A stretch of DNA of 64,000 bases. It comes from Promicromonospora sp. MEB111 (GTDB lineage Bacteria > Actinomycetota > Actinomycetes > Actinomycetales > Cellulomonadaceae). The stretch is from contig NZ_JARVSD010000011.1 in assembly GCF_030209445.1 (NCBI RefSeq), positions 1-64,000 on the forward strand, given 5' to 3'. This document shows positions 16,323 through 24,952 of the stretch, in pieces. A model generated the notes under the pieces. That model was not told where the DNA came from and did not search any database. It saw nothing but the letters and a program-made list of their open reading frames with translations. Position numbers and translations under genes: made by a program. The number at the start of each line of letters is the position of its first letter. Positions within the stretch are counted from its first letter, which is position 1.

Positions 16323-17227
16323 GCGCCCAGCCGTCCACCACGCCGACCCGCCGCCGGAACCGGTTCGCGCGCGTCCCGCTGCTCGTCTGGGTGTTCCTGC
16401 TGGTCCCGTTCGTGGTCGAGCTGTTCTGGGTGTTCTGGCCGGCGGCCAACTCGTTCTCGCTCGCCCTGACCCGCTGGGACGGGATCGGCCTGGCCGAGCC
16501 CGTGGGCCTGCAGAACTTCCGCGACCTGGCCGCCGACCCGATCTTCCTGACCGCCCTGCGCAACAACGTGATCTGGGTGCTCGGGTTCGGCGGGCTGTCC
16601 GTGGTGGGCGGCCTGGTGCTCGCGGTCACCCTGAACAAGCCCGGCCCCCTGGTCGGGCTGTACCGCAGCGCCATCTACCTGCCCATGGTCGTCTCGCTCG
16701 CCGTCAGCGGCCTCTTCTGGCGCGTCATGTACGCGCCGGAAGGGCCCATCAACGGCACGCTCGGCCTGCTCGGGCTGGAGTCCCTGGAGCGCCAGTGGCT
16801 CGCCGACCCCGCCGTCGCGCTCTGGGCCGTGCTCATCGCCGCCGTCTGGCGCCAGGTCGGCTACATCATGGTGCTCTACCTGGCCGGCCTCAAGGGCACC
16901 GACGGCACGCTGGAGGAGGCCGCCGCCGTGGACGGCGCCAACGCCTGGCAGCGGTTCTGGCGCATCGTCATGCCGCAGCTGCGCGGCGTGAACACCGTCG
17001 TCTTCGCCGTGACCGTCATCGACTCGCTGCGCACCTTCGACATCGTCTGGGCGATGACCCGCGGCGGCCCCTACAACGAGACCCAGCTGCTGAGCACCTA
17101 CATGTTCCAGCAGGCCTTCACCACGGGGAACCTCGGCTACGCCTCGGCCATCGCCGTGGTCATCTTCGCCCTGGCGATCGGCTTCATCATCACCTACCTC
17201 GCCCGCCAGGCCCGGACGGAGGACTGA
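16319..17227 (+). CDS. ABC sugar permease, CUT1 family, MalF-like
   Basis: A 302-residue inner-membrane permease with about six helices. The cytoplasmic EAA loop, which docks the ATPase, is EEAAAVDGANAWQRFWRIVM. The GTG start at 16319 overlaps the stop of the binding-protein gene (GTGA). It pairs with the next permease; no ATPase gene is in the operon. Confidence 0.92.
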   Translation: MSAQPSTTPTRRRNRFARVPLLVWVFLLVPFVVELFWVFWPAANSFSLALTRWDGIGLAEPVGLQNFRDLAADPIFLTALRNNVIWVLGFGGLSVVGGLVLAVTLNKPGPLVGLYRSAIYLPMVVSLAVSGLFWRVMYAPEGPINGTLGLLGLESLERQWLADPAVALWAVLIAAVWRQVGYIMVLYLAGLKGTDGTLEEAAAVDGANAWQRFWRIVMPQLRGVNTVVFAVTVIDSLRTFDIVWAMTRGGPYNETQLLSTYMFQQAFTTGNLGYASAIAVVIFALAIGFIITYLARQARTED

Positions 17228-17228
17228 C

Positions 17229-18128
17229 ATGTCAGCACTCGCCCCACCCGCCACGACCGGCGCCCCCACGGCGGCCGGCACCCGGCCCGCCGCCCGGCGC
17301 CGCCGGCCGCGCCCCGCCCGCTCGCCGTGGCTGCACGTCGCGATGGTCCCGGTCACGCTGCTGTGGCTGAGCCCCATCGTGTTCGTGCTGTTCGTCGCGG
17401 TGCGCTCCTACGACGACATCGCCGGCCGCGGCCTCGGCGCCCTCCCGGCGTCGTTCAGCCTCGACGGCTTCGCCACCGCCCTGACCGAGGGCGGCGTGCT
17501 CCGCTCGCTCGGCAACAGCGCGCTGGTCACCGCGTGCGCGGTGGTCCTCTCCCTGGCGCTGTCGTCCTTCGCCGCGTACGCCCTGAGCCGGTTCGACATC
17601 CCCGGACGCCGCACCATCCTGCTCACCATGCTCGCCGGCAACCTCCTGCCGCCGCAGATCCTGCTCGTGCCGGTCGCGTCCATCACCGACGCCGTCGGCA
17701 TCGCCGACACCCTCACCGCGCTCGTCATCGTGCAGGTCGGGTTCGGCATCGGCTTCTACACGTTCGTGCTGCACGGGTTCATGCGTGGCCTGCCGGGCGA
17801 GGTCTTCGAGGCCGCGCGGCTCGACGGCGCCGGCCCCGGCGGCATCTTCTGGCGCATCGTGCTGCCCCTGTCGCGGCCGTCGCTGGCGGCGCTCGCGGCC
17901 CTGGCCACGACCTGGATCTTCAACGACCTGATCTGGGCGATGACGGTGCTGCGCAGCGAGGCCAAGTTCCCGATCACCGCCGCCCTGCTCAACCTGCAGG
18001 GCGGGTTCGCGAGCGCCTGGAACGTGGTCGCGGCAGGCTCGTTGATAGCGGCCGTGCCGACGGCGATCGTGTTCTTCCTCTTCCAGAAGCAGTTCGTGTC
18101 CGGACTTCTCGTAGGAGCCAACAAGTGA
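17229..18128 (+). CDS. ABC sugar permease, CUT1 family, MalG-like
   Basis: A 299-residue inner-membrane permease with an Arg/Pro-rich cytoplasmic N-terminus (1-33), about six helices, the EAA loop FEAARLDGAGPGGIFWRIVL and a MalG-like C-terminus (FLFQKQFVSGLLVGANK). The ATG starts one base after the previous stop. It completes the membrane part of the importer, and the following GH36 gene overlaps its stop, so uptake and hydrolysis are translationally coupled. Confidence 0.92.
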   Translation: MSALAPPATTGAPTAAGTRPAARRRRPRPARSPWLHVAMVPVTLLWLSPIVFVLFVAVRSYDDIAGRGLGALPASFSLDGFATALTEGGVLRSLGNSALVTACAVVLSLALSSFAAYALSRFDIPGRRTILLTMLAGNLLPPQILLVPVASITDAVGIADTLTALVIVQVGFGIGFYTFVLHGFMRGLPGEVFEAARLDGAGPGGIFWRIVLPLSRPSLAALAALATTWIFNDLIWAMTVLRSEAKFPITAALLNLQGGFASAWNVVAAGSLIAAVPTAIVFFLFQKQFVSGLLVGANK

Positions 18129-20236
18129 CCTGGATTCTTCCGACCCGGTCGGGTCAGTACGTCGTGGGGCTCGCGCCGCGCGGGGCGGGGCTGGTCGCCG
18201 TCGGCTGGGGGCCGGACGCCGACGGGGCGGTGCCGCCCGTGGCGGCGACGTCATCCTTCGAGGCGGACCTCGACCTGCTCCCGCTGGAGGCCACGGCGCT
18301 CGGCACGCGCAACGTGCACGGCGCCGAGCTGGTGGTGCGGCGCGCGGACGGCGTCCGGGGGGCGCGCCTGGCCGTCTCCGGCAAGGTCACGCTCACGCGG
18401 GACGACGACGGCGGCACGCACCTGGAGTGTCCGCTCGCCGACGACGTGCTCGGCCTGGGCGTGACCCTGCACATCCGGACCCACCCGGACCACGACGTCG
18501 TGGAGAAGTGGGCTCGGCTGGACAACCGCTCGGCGCAGACCGTCGAGGTGCTGCGCGGCTGGGGCGGGGCCTTCGCCGTCCCCGCTCCCGGCGGCGCGCG
18601 CGTGGACCTGCTGGGCGGTGCGTGGTCGCGGGAGTTCACGCCGTTCGAGGCGTCGCTCGGGGCGGGCACGCTGAGCATCGGCAGCCGGCAGGGCATCACG
18701 TCGCACACGTACGCGCCGGTCGTGACGGTCGTGCCCGCCGGAACGGGCGGGGTGGTCCGCTCCGCCGGAACGGACGGGGGCGTCCACCCGGCCGGAACGG
18801 ACGGGGCCGTCCGCTTCGGCGTCGCGCTCGCGTACAGCGGCTCGTGGCGCATGGCGCTCGACGCCGTCCCCTTCGCCGACCACGTCCGCGTCTCCGCCGG
18901 CCCGGACGACGAGTCGGGCATCCTCACGCTGGCGCCGGGCACCGGGCTGACCACGCCCGTGCTGGCCGGGGTGCGGGTCGAGGGCGACGCCGACGACCTG
19001 GCGCAGGCCTGGCACGACTACGAGGCGACCCTGGCCCGCACGCGCGGCCCCGAGCACCGGCCCGTGGTCTACAACTCGTGGTTCGCGACGACGTTCGACG
19101 TCCGCGTGGAGCACCAGCTCCGCCTTGCGGAGGCCGCGGCGCAGGTGGGCGCCGAGGTCTTCGTGGTCGACGACGGCTGGTTCCGCGGGCGCACCACCGA
19201 CCGGGCCGCGCTGGGCGACTGGGAGGTCGACACCGACCGGATCCCGGGCGGTCTCGGGCCGCTGGCCGAGGGCGTGAAGCGGCTCGGCATGCGGTTCGGG
19301 CTGTGGGTCGAGCCGGAGGCCGTGAGCCCGGACAGCGACCTGTACCGCGCGCACCCGGAGTGGGCGCACCACGTGGACGGGCGTCCCCTGGAGACGCTGC
19401 GTCACCAGTACATGCTCGACCTGGGCCGGCCCGAGGTGGAGGAGTGGGTGCTCGGCACGCTGCGCCGGCTGCTGACCGACACCGACATCAGCTACCTCAA
19501 GTGGGACATGAACCGCTCCATCGCCGACGGTGGGCGCACCGCCCCGGGCGGGGACGACTGGTCCTGGCGGCACACCCAGGCGTACTACCGCGTGCTCGAC
19601 GCCCTGCGCGCCGAGTTCCCGCACGTCACCGTCGAGGCGTGCGCGGGCGGCGGCGGCCGGATCGACCACGCGGTGCTCGCGCGCACCGACGTGGTCTGGC
19701 CCAGCGACGAGACGGGGCCGCGCGACCGGCTGGCGATCCAGCACGGGTTCCTGGGCGTGCTGCCCGCATGGACCATGAGCTCGTGGGTCACCGACCTGCC
19801 CGACCAGCTCGACCCCGACCGGGAGGACGGCCCGGCGAGCCTGGAGTTCCGGTTCGTGGTCGCGATGGCCGGGGTGCTCGGCATCGGCGCGGACCTGCTG
19901 GCCTGGGACGACGCGACCCGGGAGCGGGCGGCGTCGTTCGTGGACCTGTACCGGACCGTGCGTCCGGTGGTGCACACCGGGCGGGTCCGGCGGCACGGCG
20001 CCCCGGCCGACCCGGCGTGCGCGGTGCAGTACACGGGCCCGGACACCGTGGTGGTGCTGGCCTGGCGTCGTCCGGGCGCGGGTCTCACCGTGCGCCTGCG
20101 CGACCTGGACCCGGACGCGCGGTACCGGGTGCGGGGCGAGGACGAGGTGCGGACGGGCGCGGCGCTCGCGACCGACGGCCTGGACGTGGCGTGGACCTGG
20201 CAGGACTGCGACGTCGTGCTGCTGGACCGGGTGTGA
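18125..20236 (+). CDS. Alpha-galactosidase, GH36
   Basis: A 703-residue cytoplasmic alpha-galactosidase that would split imported alpha-galactosides. An N-terminal beta-sandwich (about 1-290) precedes the barrel; D461 in YLKWDMNRS is the expected nucleophile and D528 in VVWPSDETGPRDR the acid/base, with the conserved CAGGGGRID between. The GTG start at 18125 overlaps the permease stop (GTGA). A 27-bp triplicate tandem repeat adds three 9-residue units near residues 205-231. It complements the secreted GH27 enzyme. Confidence 0.93.
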   Translation: MTWILPTRSGQYVVGLAPRGAGLVAVGWGPDADGAVPPVAATSSFEADLDLLPLEATALGTRNVHGAELVVRRADGVRGARLAVSGKVTLTRDDDGGTHLECPLADDVLGLGVTLHIRTHPDHDVVEKWARLDNRSAQTVEVLRGWGGAFAVPAPGGARVDLLGGAWSREFTPFEASLGAGTLSIGSRQGITSHTYAPVVTVVPAGTGGVVRSAGTDGGVHPAGTDGAVRFGVALAYSGSWRMALDAVPFADHVRVSAGPDDESGILTLAPGTGLTTPVLAGVRVEGDADDLAQAWHDYEATLARTRGPEHRPVVYNSWFATTFDVRVEHQLRLAEAAAQVGAEVFVVDDGWFRGRTTDRAALGDWEVDTDRIPGGLGPLAEGVKRLGMRFGLWVEPEAVSPDSDLYRAHPEWAHHVDGRPLETLRHQYMLDLGRPEVEEWVLGTLRRLLTDTDISYLKWDMNRSIADGGRTAPGGDDWSWRHTQAYYRVLDALRAEFPHVTVEACAGGGGRIDHAVLARTDVVWPSDETGPRDRLAIQHGFLGVLPAWTMSSWVTDLPDQLDPDREDGPASLEFRFVVAMAGVLGIGADLLAWDDATRERAASFVDLYRTVRPVVHTGRVRRHGAPADPACAVQYTGPDTVVVLAWRRPGAGLTVRLRDLDPDARYRVRGEDEVRTGAALATDGLDVAWTWQDCDVVLLDRV
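18737..18817 (+). repeat. 27-bp in-frame tandem repeat, three copies, inside GH36 gene
   Basis: Units at 18737-18763, 18764-18790 and 18791-18817 each begin GCCGGAACGG and encode AGTGGVVRS, AGTDGGVHP and AGTDGAVRF. They lie in the N-terminal beta-sandwich, probably a surface loop, and keep the reading frame. Confidence 0.85.
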
Positions 20237-21036
20237 GCGCCCGGCCGCTCACTGTCCGCACCGACCCGGCCCTGGGCGGCCGCTGGACCTCGCTGGCGAC
20301 GCCGGAGCGCGAATGGCTCTGGCGCAACCCGCGGGTCCCGGCGGCAGCCCGGGCGGGAGTCGCCCCCGGCGACCCGTTCGTCGACGCGGGCGGCGGCGAG
20401 GAGTGCCTCCCGACGATCGGCGGCCCGAGCGACCACGGCGAGGTGTGGTCCAAGCCCTGGACCAGTCAGGCGCCGGGCGTGGCCCGGGTCCGAGCCGGCG
20501 ACCTCACCCTGAGCCGCCGCCTCGCCACGCACGACGGCACCGTCCGCGCCGACTACACGATCGACGGCCCGCCCGGCGCGGTCCTGCTGCACGCGGTGCA
20601 CCTGCTGCTCGACCTCGCTCCGGACGCGCGCCTGGAGGTGCCCGGCCGCCCGGACACCCTCGTGGTCGAGTGGCCGGAGCCGGGCGCGACGACGGCCAGC
20701 ACCTGGCCCGACGGCAGGGGCGTGCCGCTCGACGTCCTGGGTCCGGACGACGGGACGGCCCGGTGCGCGGTGGTGGCGACCGACCGGCTCGACGTCGTGG
20801 ACGGCGCCGACCGGCTGTCGCTGCGCTGGGGCGTCGGGCCGGGGTACGCCGCCCCGGTGTCGCTGGTCGTGTGGCGCAACCTCGGCGGCTGGCCGGACGA
20901 CGGCCCGTACCGGTCGGTCGGCGTCGAACCGATGCTGGGGGCGGAGACGAACCTCGACCGCGCCGCCCCGGACCGGCTGGCCCGCCTGGGCGATGCCGGG
21001 CGGATCGCCTGGTGGCTGGAGGTACACGTCCCCTAG
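20233..21036 (+). CDS. Galactose-mutarotase-like (aldose 1-epimerase fold) protein
   Basis: A 267-residue soluble protein resembling aldose 1-epimerase-fold proteins: GGRWTSLATPEREWLWRNP at the N-terminus, GGEECLPTIGG, and the C-terminal YRSVGVEPMLG, a typical place for the catalytic Glu of mutarotases. It may interconvert anomers of galactose released by GH36. The GTG start overlaps the GH36 stop (GTGA), and it is the last gene of the operon. Assignment to the fold is better supported than activity. Confidence 0.75.
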   Translation: MSARPLTVRTDPALGGRWTSLATPEREWLWRNPRVPAAARAGVAPGDPFVDAGGGEECLPTIGGPSDHGEVWSKPWTSQAPGVARVRAGDLTLSRRLATHDGTVRADYTIDGPPGAVLLHAVHLLLDLAPDARLEVPGRPDTLVVEWPEPGATTASTWPDGRGVPLDVLGPDDGTARCAVVATDRLDVVDGADRLSLRWGVGPGYAAPVSLVVWRNLGGWPDDGPYRSVGVEPMLGAETNLDRAAPDRLARLGDAGRIAWWLEVHVP

Positions 21037-21045
21037 GCTGACGGG

Positions 21046-23826
21046 GTGGCCCTCCTGGGCACGAAGCTGCACATACCGACGGCGCGGCGGCACCTTGTCC
21101 CTCGCCCGCGGCTCACTGCCCGGATGCCGCTGGGAGCGGACCCGCTGCCCCGTCTGATCCTCGTGTCCGCGCCCCCTGGCTTCGGCAAGACGACCCTGTT
21201 GAGCCAGTGGCTCGACCAGTGGCGAACCGTCCGGCGTGCCGAGACCCGTCGGGTCGCCTGGCTCTCGCTCGACGCCGAGGACAGCGCCCTGCAGCGCTTC
21301 CTGGCCCTCTTGATCGGCGCGATCCAGGTCGTCGAACCTCGTGCGGGTGTCGATGCGGCCGCACTCCTGCGGGCCGGCGGCGCCACCGTCTCTCCAGGTG
21401 TTCTGGTGAGCCTGATCAACGACCTCGACGGCGTCGACGGAACTCTCGTGCTCGCGCTCGACGACTACCACCTGATCGAGTCCCGGGAGGTTCACGAGGC
21501 GGTGACATTCCTGCTCGACCATCTTCCGGACCATCTGCCGGTGGCGATGGCGACCCGCTCCGACCCGCCCCTGCCCCTGGCCCGGCTGCGCAGTCGCGGG
21601 CAGCTGACCGAGGTACGCGCCGCCGACCTGCGCTTCACCGCAGCCGAGGCGCGGGACTTCCTCAACCGGGTGATGGGGCTGGACCTCGCCGAGGCCGACG
21701 TGGACGCGCTGGAGGAACGCACCGAAGGCTGGATCGTCGGGCTCCAGCTCGCCGCGCTCTCCTTGCGCGACATACCCGAGCGCGGTGACGTCGCGGGGTT
21801 CATCGAGGCGTTCACCGGCAGCAACCGATTCGTCATCGACTATCTCGCCGACGAGGTGCTGGCCCGCCAACCCGTCCAGGTCCGCGACTTCCTGCTCGGC
21901 ACCGCCGTGCTCGACCGGCTCACCGGGGCCCTGTGCGACGCCGTCACCTGCGGCACCGACGGCGCGAGGATGCTGGAGGACCTGGAGCGCGGCAACCTGT
22001 TCCTGGTACCGCTCGACGCCGAGCGTTCCTGGTACCGCTACCACCATCTCTTCGCCGACATGCTGCGCGCACGCCTGCGCGCCGAGGCCCCGGACGAGGT
22101 GCCGATCCTGCACCGGCGGGCCGGTGAGTGGTTCGCCGCCCACGGCCTCGTGGAAGACGCGGTCCGGCACGCGCTCGCCGCTGCGGACTTCGACCGTGCC
22201 GCCCACCTGATGGAGGAGGCGCTGCCGGAGCTGCGCCGCACCCGTCAGGACGGCCTGCTGCTGGGCTGGGTCCGGGCGCTGCCGGAGTCTGTGGTCCGGC
22301 GCAGCCCCGCCCTGAGCATCCTCGCGGGTTGGTCGCTGATGATATCGGGAGACCTCGGCTCGGCCGAGCGCCGGCTCGACGACGCCGAGGAGGCGCTGGC
22401 GGCCGGCGCCGCGGACGAGGGTCTCGCTGCGACGTGGGCGGACACGGATGATCTGCGGACCGCCCCGGCGACGGTCGCGGTCTACCGCGCATCGTTGGCC
22501 CAGGCGCGTGGCGATGTCGCGGGCACCGTGCGCCATGCCCGGCGCGCGGCGGATCTCGCTCGACCCGAGGACCACTTCGTCCGGGGAGCCGCCGGCGGGT
22601 TTCTCGGTCTGGCCGCTTGGGCGGCCGGCGACGTCGGGGAGGCGCTGTCCACGTTCTCCGACGCGGTCCGCAGCCTGCACGCAGCGGGAAACCTCGTGGA
22701 CGAGCTGGACAGCACGGTGGTGCTCGCCGACATGTGGGTCGCCTCGGGCAGGCCCGGTCGTGCCCGCCGCCTGTGCGAGCAGGCCCTGCGGACGGCCACC
22801 AGGAGTGGGCAACCGTATCTGCGGGCCACCGCCGACCTGCATGTCGCCCTGGCCGAGCTCGACCGCGAGGCCGACGAGCTGGCCAGCGCGGAGGAGCATC
22901 TCGAGACCGCGCGGATCCTGGGCGAGCGGACGTCGATCACCGAGAACCGGCACCGGTGGTTCGTCGCGATGTCGCAGGTGCGCGCCGCCGGCGGTGACTT
23001 CGACGCCGCGCTGCGCCTGCTCGACCAGGCCGAGGCGCTCTACCGGCCCGGCTTCTACCCTGACGTGCGCCCGATCGCCGCGATGAAGGCCCGCGTCGAG
23101 ATCGCGGCAGGGGACCTGGCGTCAGCCGCCCGCTGGGCCGAGGACCGGGGAGTTGGCGTCGGTGACGACGTGGACCACCTGCGGGAGTACGAGCACCTGA
23201 CCCTGGTGCGGCTCCTGCTCGCCCAGCAGGGCGACGACCAGCACGACGCCCGCCCCGGCGCGGTGTCCCCGACGGTGGTGCTGGGGTTGCTCGACCGGCT
23301 GCAGGCCGCGGCCACGGACGCCGCGCGCGACGGCAGCGTGCTCGAGATCCGGGTGCTGCAGGCCCTCGCCCACCGCGCCGACCGAAACCTGCCCGCGGCA
23401 CTGGCCGCACTGGGCCGCGCCCTGGGCGCGGCGCCCGAACCGGACAGCTACGTGCGGCTGTACCTGGACGAGGGCGCGCCGATGAGAGCCCTGCTGGACA
23501 GGAGGGCGACCGCTACCGGTCCCGTCGCGGGCGCGGAGCACGGGGAAGCGGTGCGAGGACGGGCCCGGCGGCTACTCCTGCGGACCCAGCCCGCCCGGAC
23601 GACCGGATCGGCCGGGTCTCCCCAGGATCCGGTGGATCCGTTGAGCCGGCGCGAGCGCGAGGTGCTCCGGCTGCTCGACAGCGAGCTGACCGGACCGGAG
23701 ATCGCCCGAGAGCTCTACATCACGCTCAACACCCTGCGAACCCATACCAGGCGCATCTTCACCAAGCTCGACGCGCGGACCCGGGCGATCGCCGTACACC
23801 GCGCGCGCGAACGCGGGCTGCTGTGA
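21046..23826 (+). CDS. MalT-type LuxR transcriptional regulator (STAND ATPase)
   Basis: A 926-residue ATP-dependent regulator. It opens with the MalT signature LLGTKLHIPTARRHLVPRPRL, then Walker A PPGFGKTTLLSQW and Walker B LVLALDDYHLI, a TPR-like middle, and a C-terminal LuxR helix-turn-helix (LSRREREVLRLLDSELTGPE to LRTHTRRIFTKL). The GTG at 21046 has TAGGCT (21034-21039) 6 bases upstream, a leaderless start whose -10 overlaps the previous stop codon. It probably activates the following membrane-protein gene rather than the sugar operon. Confidence 0.88.
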   Translation: MALLGTKLHIPTARRHLVPRPRLTARMPLGADPLPRLILVSAPPGFGKTTLLSQWLDQWRTVRRAETRRVAWLSLDAEDSALQRFLALLIGAIQVVEPRAGVDAAALLRAGGATVSPGVLVSLINDLDGVDGTLVLALDDYHLIESREVHEAVTFLLDHLPDHLPVAMATRSDPPLPLARLRSRGQLTEVRAADLRFTAAEARDFLNRVMGLDLAEADVDALEERTEGWIVGLQLAALSLRDIPERGDVAGFIEAFTGSNRFVIDYLADEVLARQPVQVRDFLLGTAVLDRLTGALCDAVTCGTDGARMLEDLERGNLFLVPLDAERSWYRYHHLFADMLRARLRAEAPDEVPILHRRAGEWFAAHGLVEDAVRHALAAADFDRAAHLMEEALPELRRTRQDGLLLGWVRALPESVVRRSPALSILAGWSLMISGDLGSAERRLDDAEEALAAGAADEGLAATWADTDDLRTAPATVAVYRASLAQARGDVAGTVRHARRAADLARPEDHFVRGAAGGFLGLAAWAAGDVGEALSTFSDAVRSLHAAGNLVDELDSTVVLADMWVASGRPGRARRLCEQALRTATRSGQPYLRATADLHVALAELDREADELASAEEHLETARILGERTSITENRHRWFVAMSQVRAAGGDFDAALRLLDQAEALYRPGFYPDVRPIAAMKARVEIAAGDLASAARWAEDRGVGVGDDVDHLREYEHLTLVRLLLAQQGDDQHDARPGAVSPTVVLGLLDRLQAAATDAARDGSVLEIRVLQALAHRADRNLPAALAALGRALGAAPEPDSYVRLYLDEGAPMRALLDRRATATGPVAGAEHGEAVRGRARRLLLRTQPARTTGSAGSPQDPVDPLSRREREVLRLLDSELTGPEIARELYITLNTLRTHTRRIFTKLDARTRAIAVHRARERGLL

Positions 23827-23842
23827 GATCGCTCGATGTCCC

Positions 23843-23878
23843 GGCGTCACCACGTGGGTCACATCATGTGGTGACGCC
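23843..23878. promoter_or_regulatory. Inverted repeat upstream of membrane-protein gene, candidate LuxR site
   Basis: Fourteen-base arms GGCGTCACCACGTG and CATGTGGTGACGCC (one mismatch) are separated by 8 bases. A TAGGTT -10-like hexamer lies at 23898-23903, so the repeat sits next to the expected -35. This fits activator binding by the upstream LuxR protein; a terminator for luxR is the alternative. Confidence 0.55.
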
Positions 23879-23954
23879 CGGTCACCCTGTCGGCTCCTAG
23901 GTTCGAGTCATCCCCGCGGCACACTCCGCGGACCGACTCGAACAGGAACCGGAC

Positions 23955-24644
23955 ATGACCATCACGCATTCCACCCTCATCCGGTCAGCCGCCGTCGCCG
24001 CCGTCGCCGCCGGGCTGATCTTCATCGGCGTGCAGATCGACCACCCCCACTCGGACGTCGACGCGGTCGCCACCACCGAGTGGGTCATACGCAACTCGCT
24101 AAAGGTGCTGATGGCCGCCCTGGCCCTGGCCGGCATCACCGGCATGTACCTGCGCCAGGTGAAGCAGATCGGTCTCCTGGGCCTGCTCGGGTACCTCGTC
24201 TTCGGCGCCGGCTACCTCACCGTCATGAGCGTCGCCTTCGTCAGCGCGTACGTCCTGCCCTCCATCGCCGAGACCGACCCCGGCTACGTCAACGACGTCC
24301 TCGCCGCAGCCACCAACGGCAGCGCCACCGGTGACATCGGCCTGATGCAGACCGTGCTCACCGTCTCAGGCATCACCTTCCTGGGTGGCGGCCTCATCTT
24401 CGGCATCGCGCTGTACCGGGCACGCGTCCTCGCCCGATGGGCGGCCGCGCTCCTCGCCGTCGCCAGCGTCCTCACCGTCACGCTCGCCTTCCTGCCCGAC
24501 GCCCTCTACCGGTTCCTGGCCTTTCCCAACTCCGTCGCCATGATCGGCCTCGGCTGCTCGCTCTGGCTCACCACGCGCACCAGGATCACCACGCTGCCGG
24601 CCGGTGCCGACGATCCGCCCCTCACCGCGGCGGGTTCGCGATGA
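23955..24644 (+). CDS. Multi-pass membrane protein of unknown function
   Basis: A 229-residue integral membrane protein with about six hydrophobic helices (SAAVAAVAAGLIFIGVQI, VLMAALALAGITG, GLLGYLVFGAGYL, FLGGGLIFGIALY, AAALLAVASVLTVTLAFL, near-C-terminal VAMIGLGCSLWL). No catalytic motif is recognised. It follows the MalT-type regulator and overlaps the next small gene by 4 bases. I believe such LuxR/membrane protein/small protein trios recur in actinobacteria, but have no search result to show it. The function is unknown. Confidence 0.7.
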   Translation: MTITHSTLIRSAAVAAVAAGLIFIGVQIDHPHSDVDAVATTEWVIRNSLKVLMAALALAGITGMYLRQVKQIGLLGLLGYLVFGAGYLTVMSVAFVSAYVLPSIAETDPGYVNDVLAAATNGSATGDIGLMQTVLTVSGITFLGGGLIFGIALYRARVLARWAAALLAVASVLTVTLAFLPDALYRFLAFPNSVAMIGLGCSLWLTTRTRITTLPAGADDPPLTAAGSR

Positions 24645-24861
24645 GTCGACCACCCGTCCCGCCCGTCCGCTACGAGCTCCGCGTCGAGGGCCACCTCGAC
24701 GAGCACTGGTCAGCCTGGTTCGACGGGATGGCCCTCGTCCACGAGGACGACGGCACGACCTCCCTGCGCGGGTCGGTGGCCGACCAGGCCGCGCTGCACG
24801 GCCACCTCGCGAGGGTGCGCGACCTCGGCGCCACGTTGATCTCGGTGAAATCTTCCACTGT
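24641..24861 (+). pseudogene. Small conserved protein gene lacking its own stop codon
   Basis: Starts ATGA-overlapped with the membrane-protein gene and encodes YELRVEGHLDEHWSAWFDGM, then HEDDGTTSLRGSVADQAALH and RVRDLGATLISV. Its relatives, as I remember them, end a few residues after this point at about 70-80 residues. Here the frame stays open through AT-rich sequence and continues in frame into the isomerase (start 24953) to 25702, giving a potential 353-residue fusion. The end given marks where the conserved part stops. A junction of an inserted module is inferred. Confidence 0.6.
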
Positions 24862-24881
24862 AAGAATTTCTTCACTACGAT
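24853..24881 (+). promoter_or_regulatory. Promoter of the sugar isomerase gene with direct repeats
   Basis: TTCCAC (24853-24858), a 17-bp spacer and TACGAT (24876-24881) form a good sigma-70-type promoter in a conspicuous AT-rich patch. It overlaps direct repeats GAAATCTTCCACT (24847-24859) and GAATTTCTTCACT (24864-24876), a likely regulator site of unknown partner. Confidence 0.65.
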
Positions 24882-24952
24882 CGACCGCGGTGCTCAGCGA
24901 GCCGGCCGCAACGGGGTGGCCGGGGAGAGGCCGTGCCGAACGAAGGAGTTCC

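Noticed and set aside
19585-22953. 1122-codon minus-strand frame
   Set aside because: Antisense to GH36, mutarotase-like and LuxR genes; no motif, and real domains are on the other strand.
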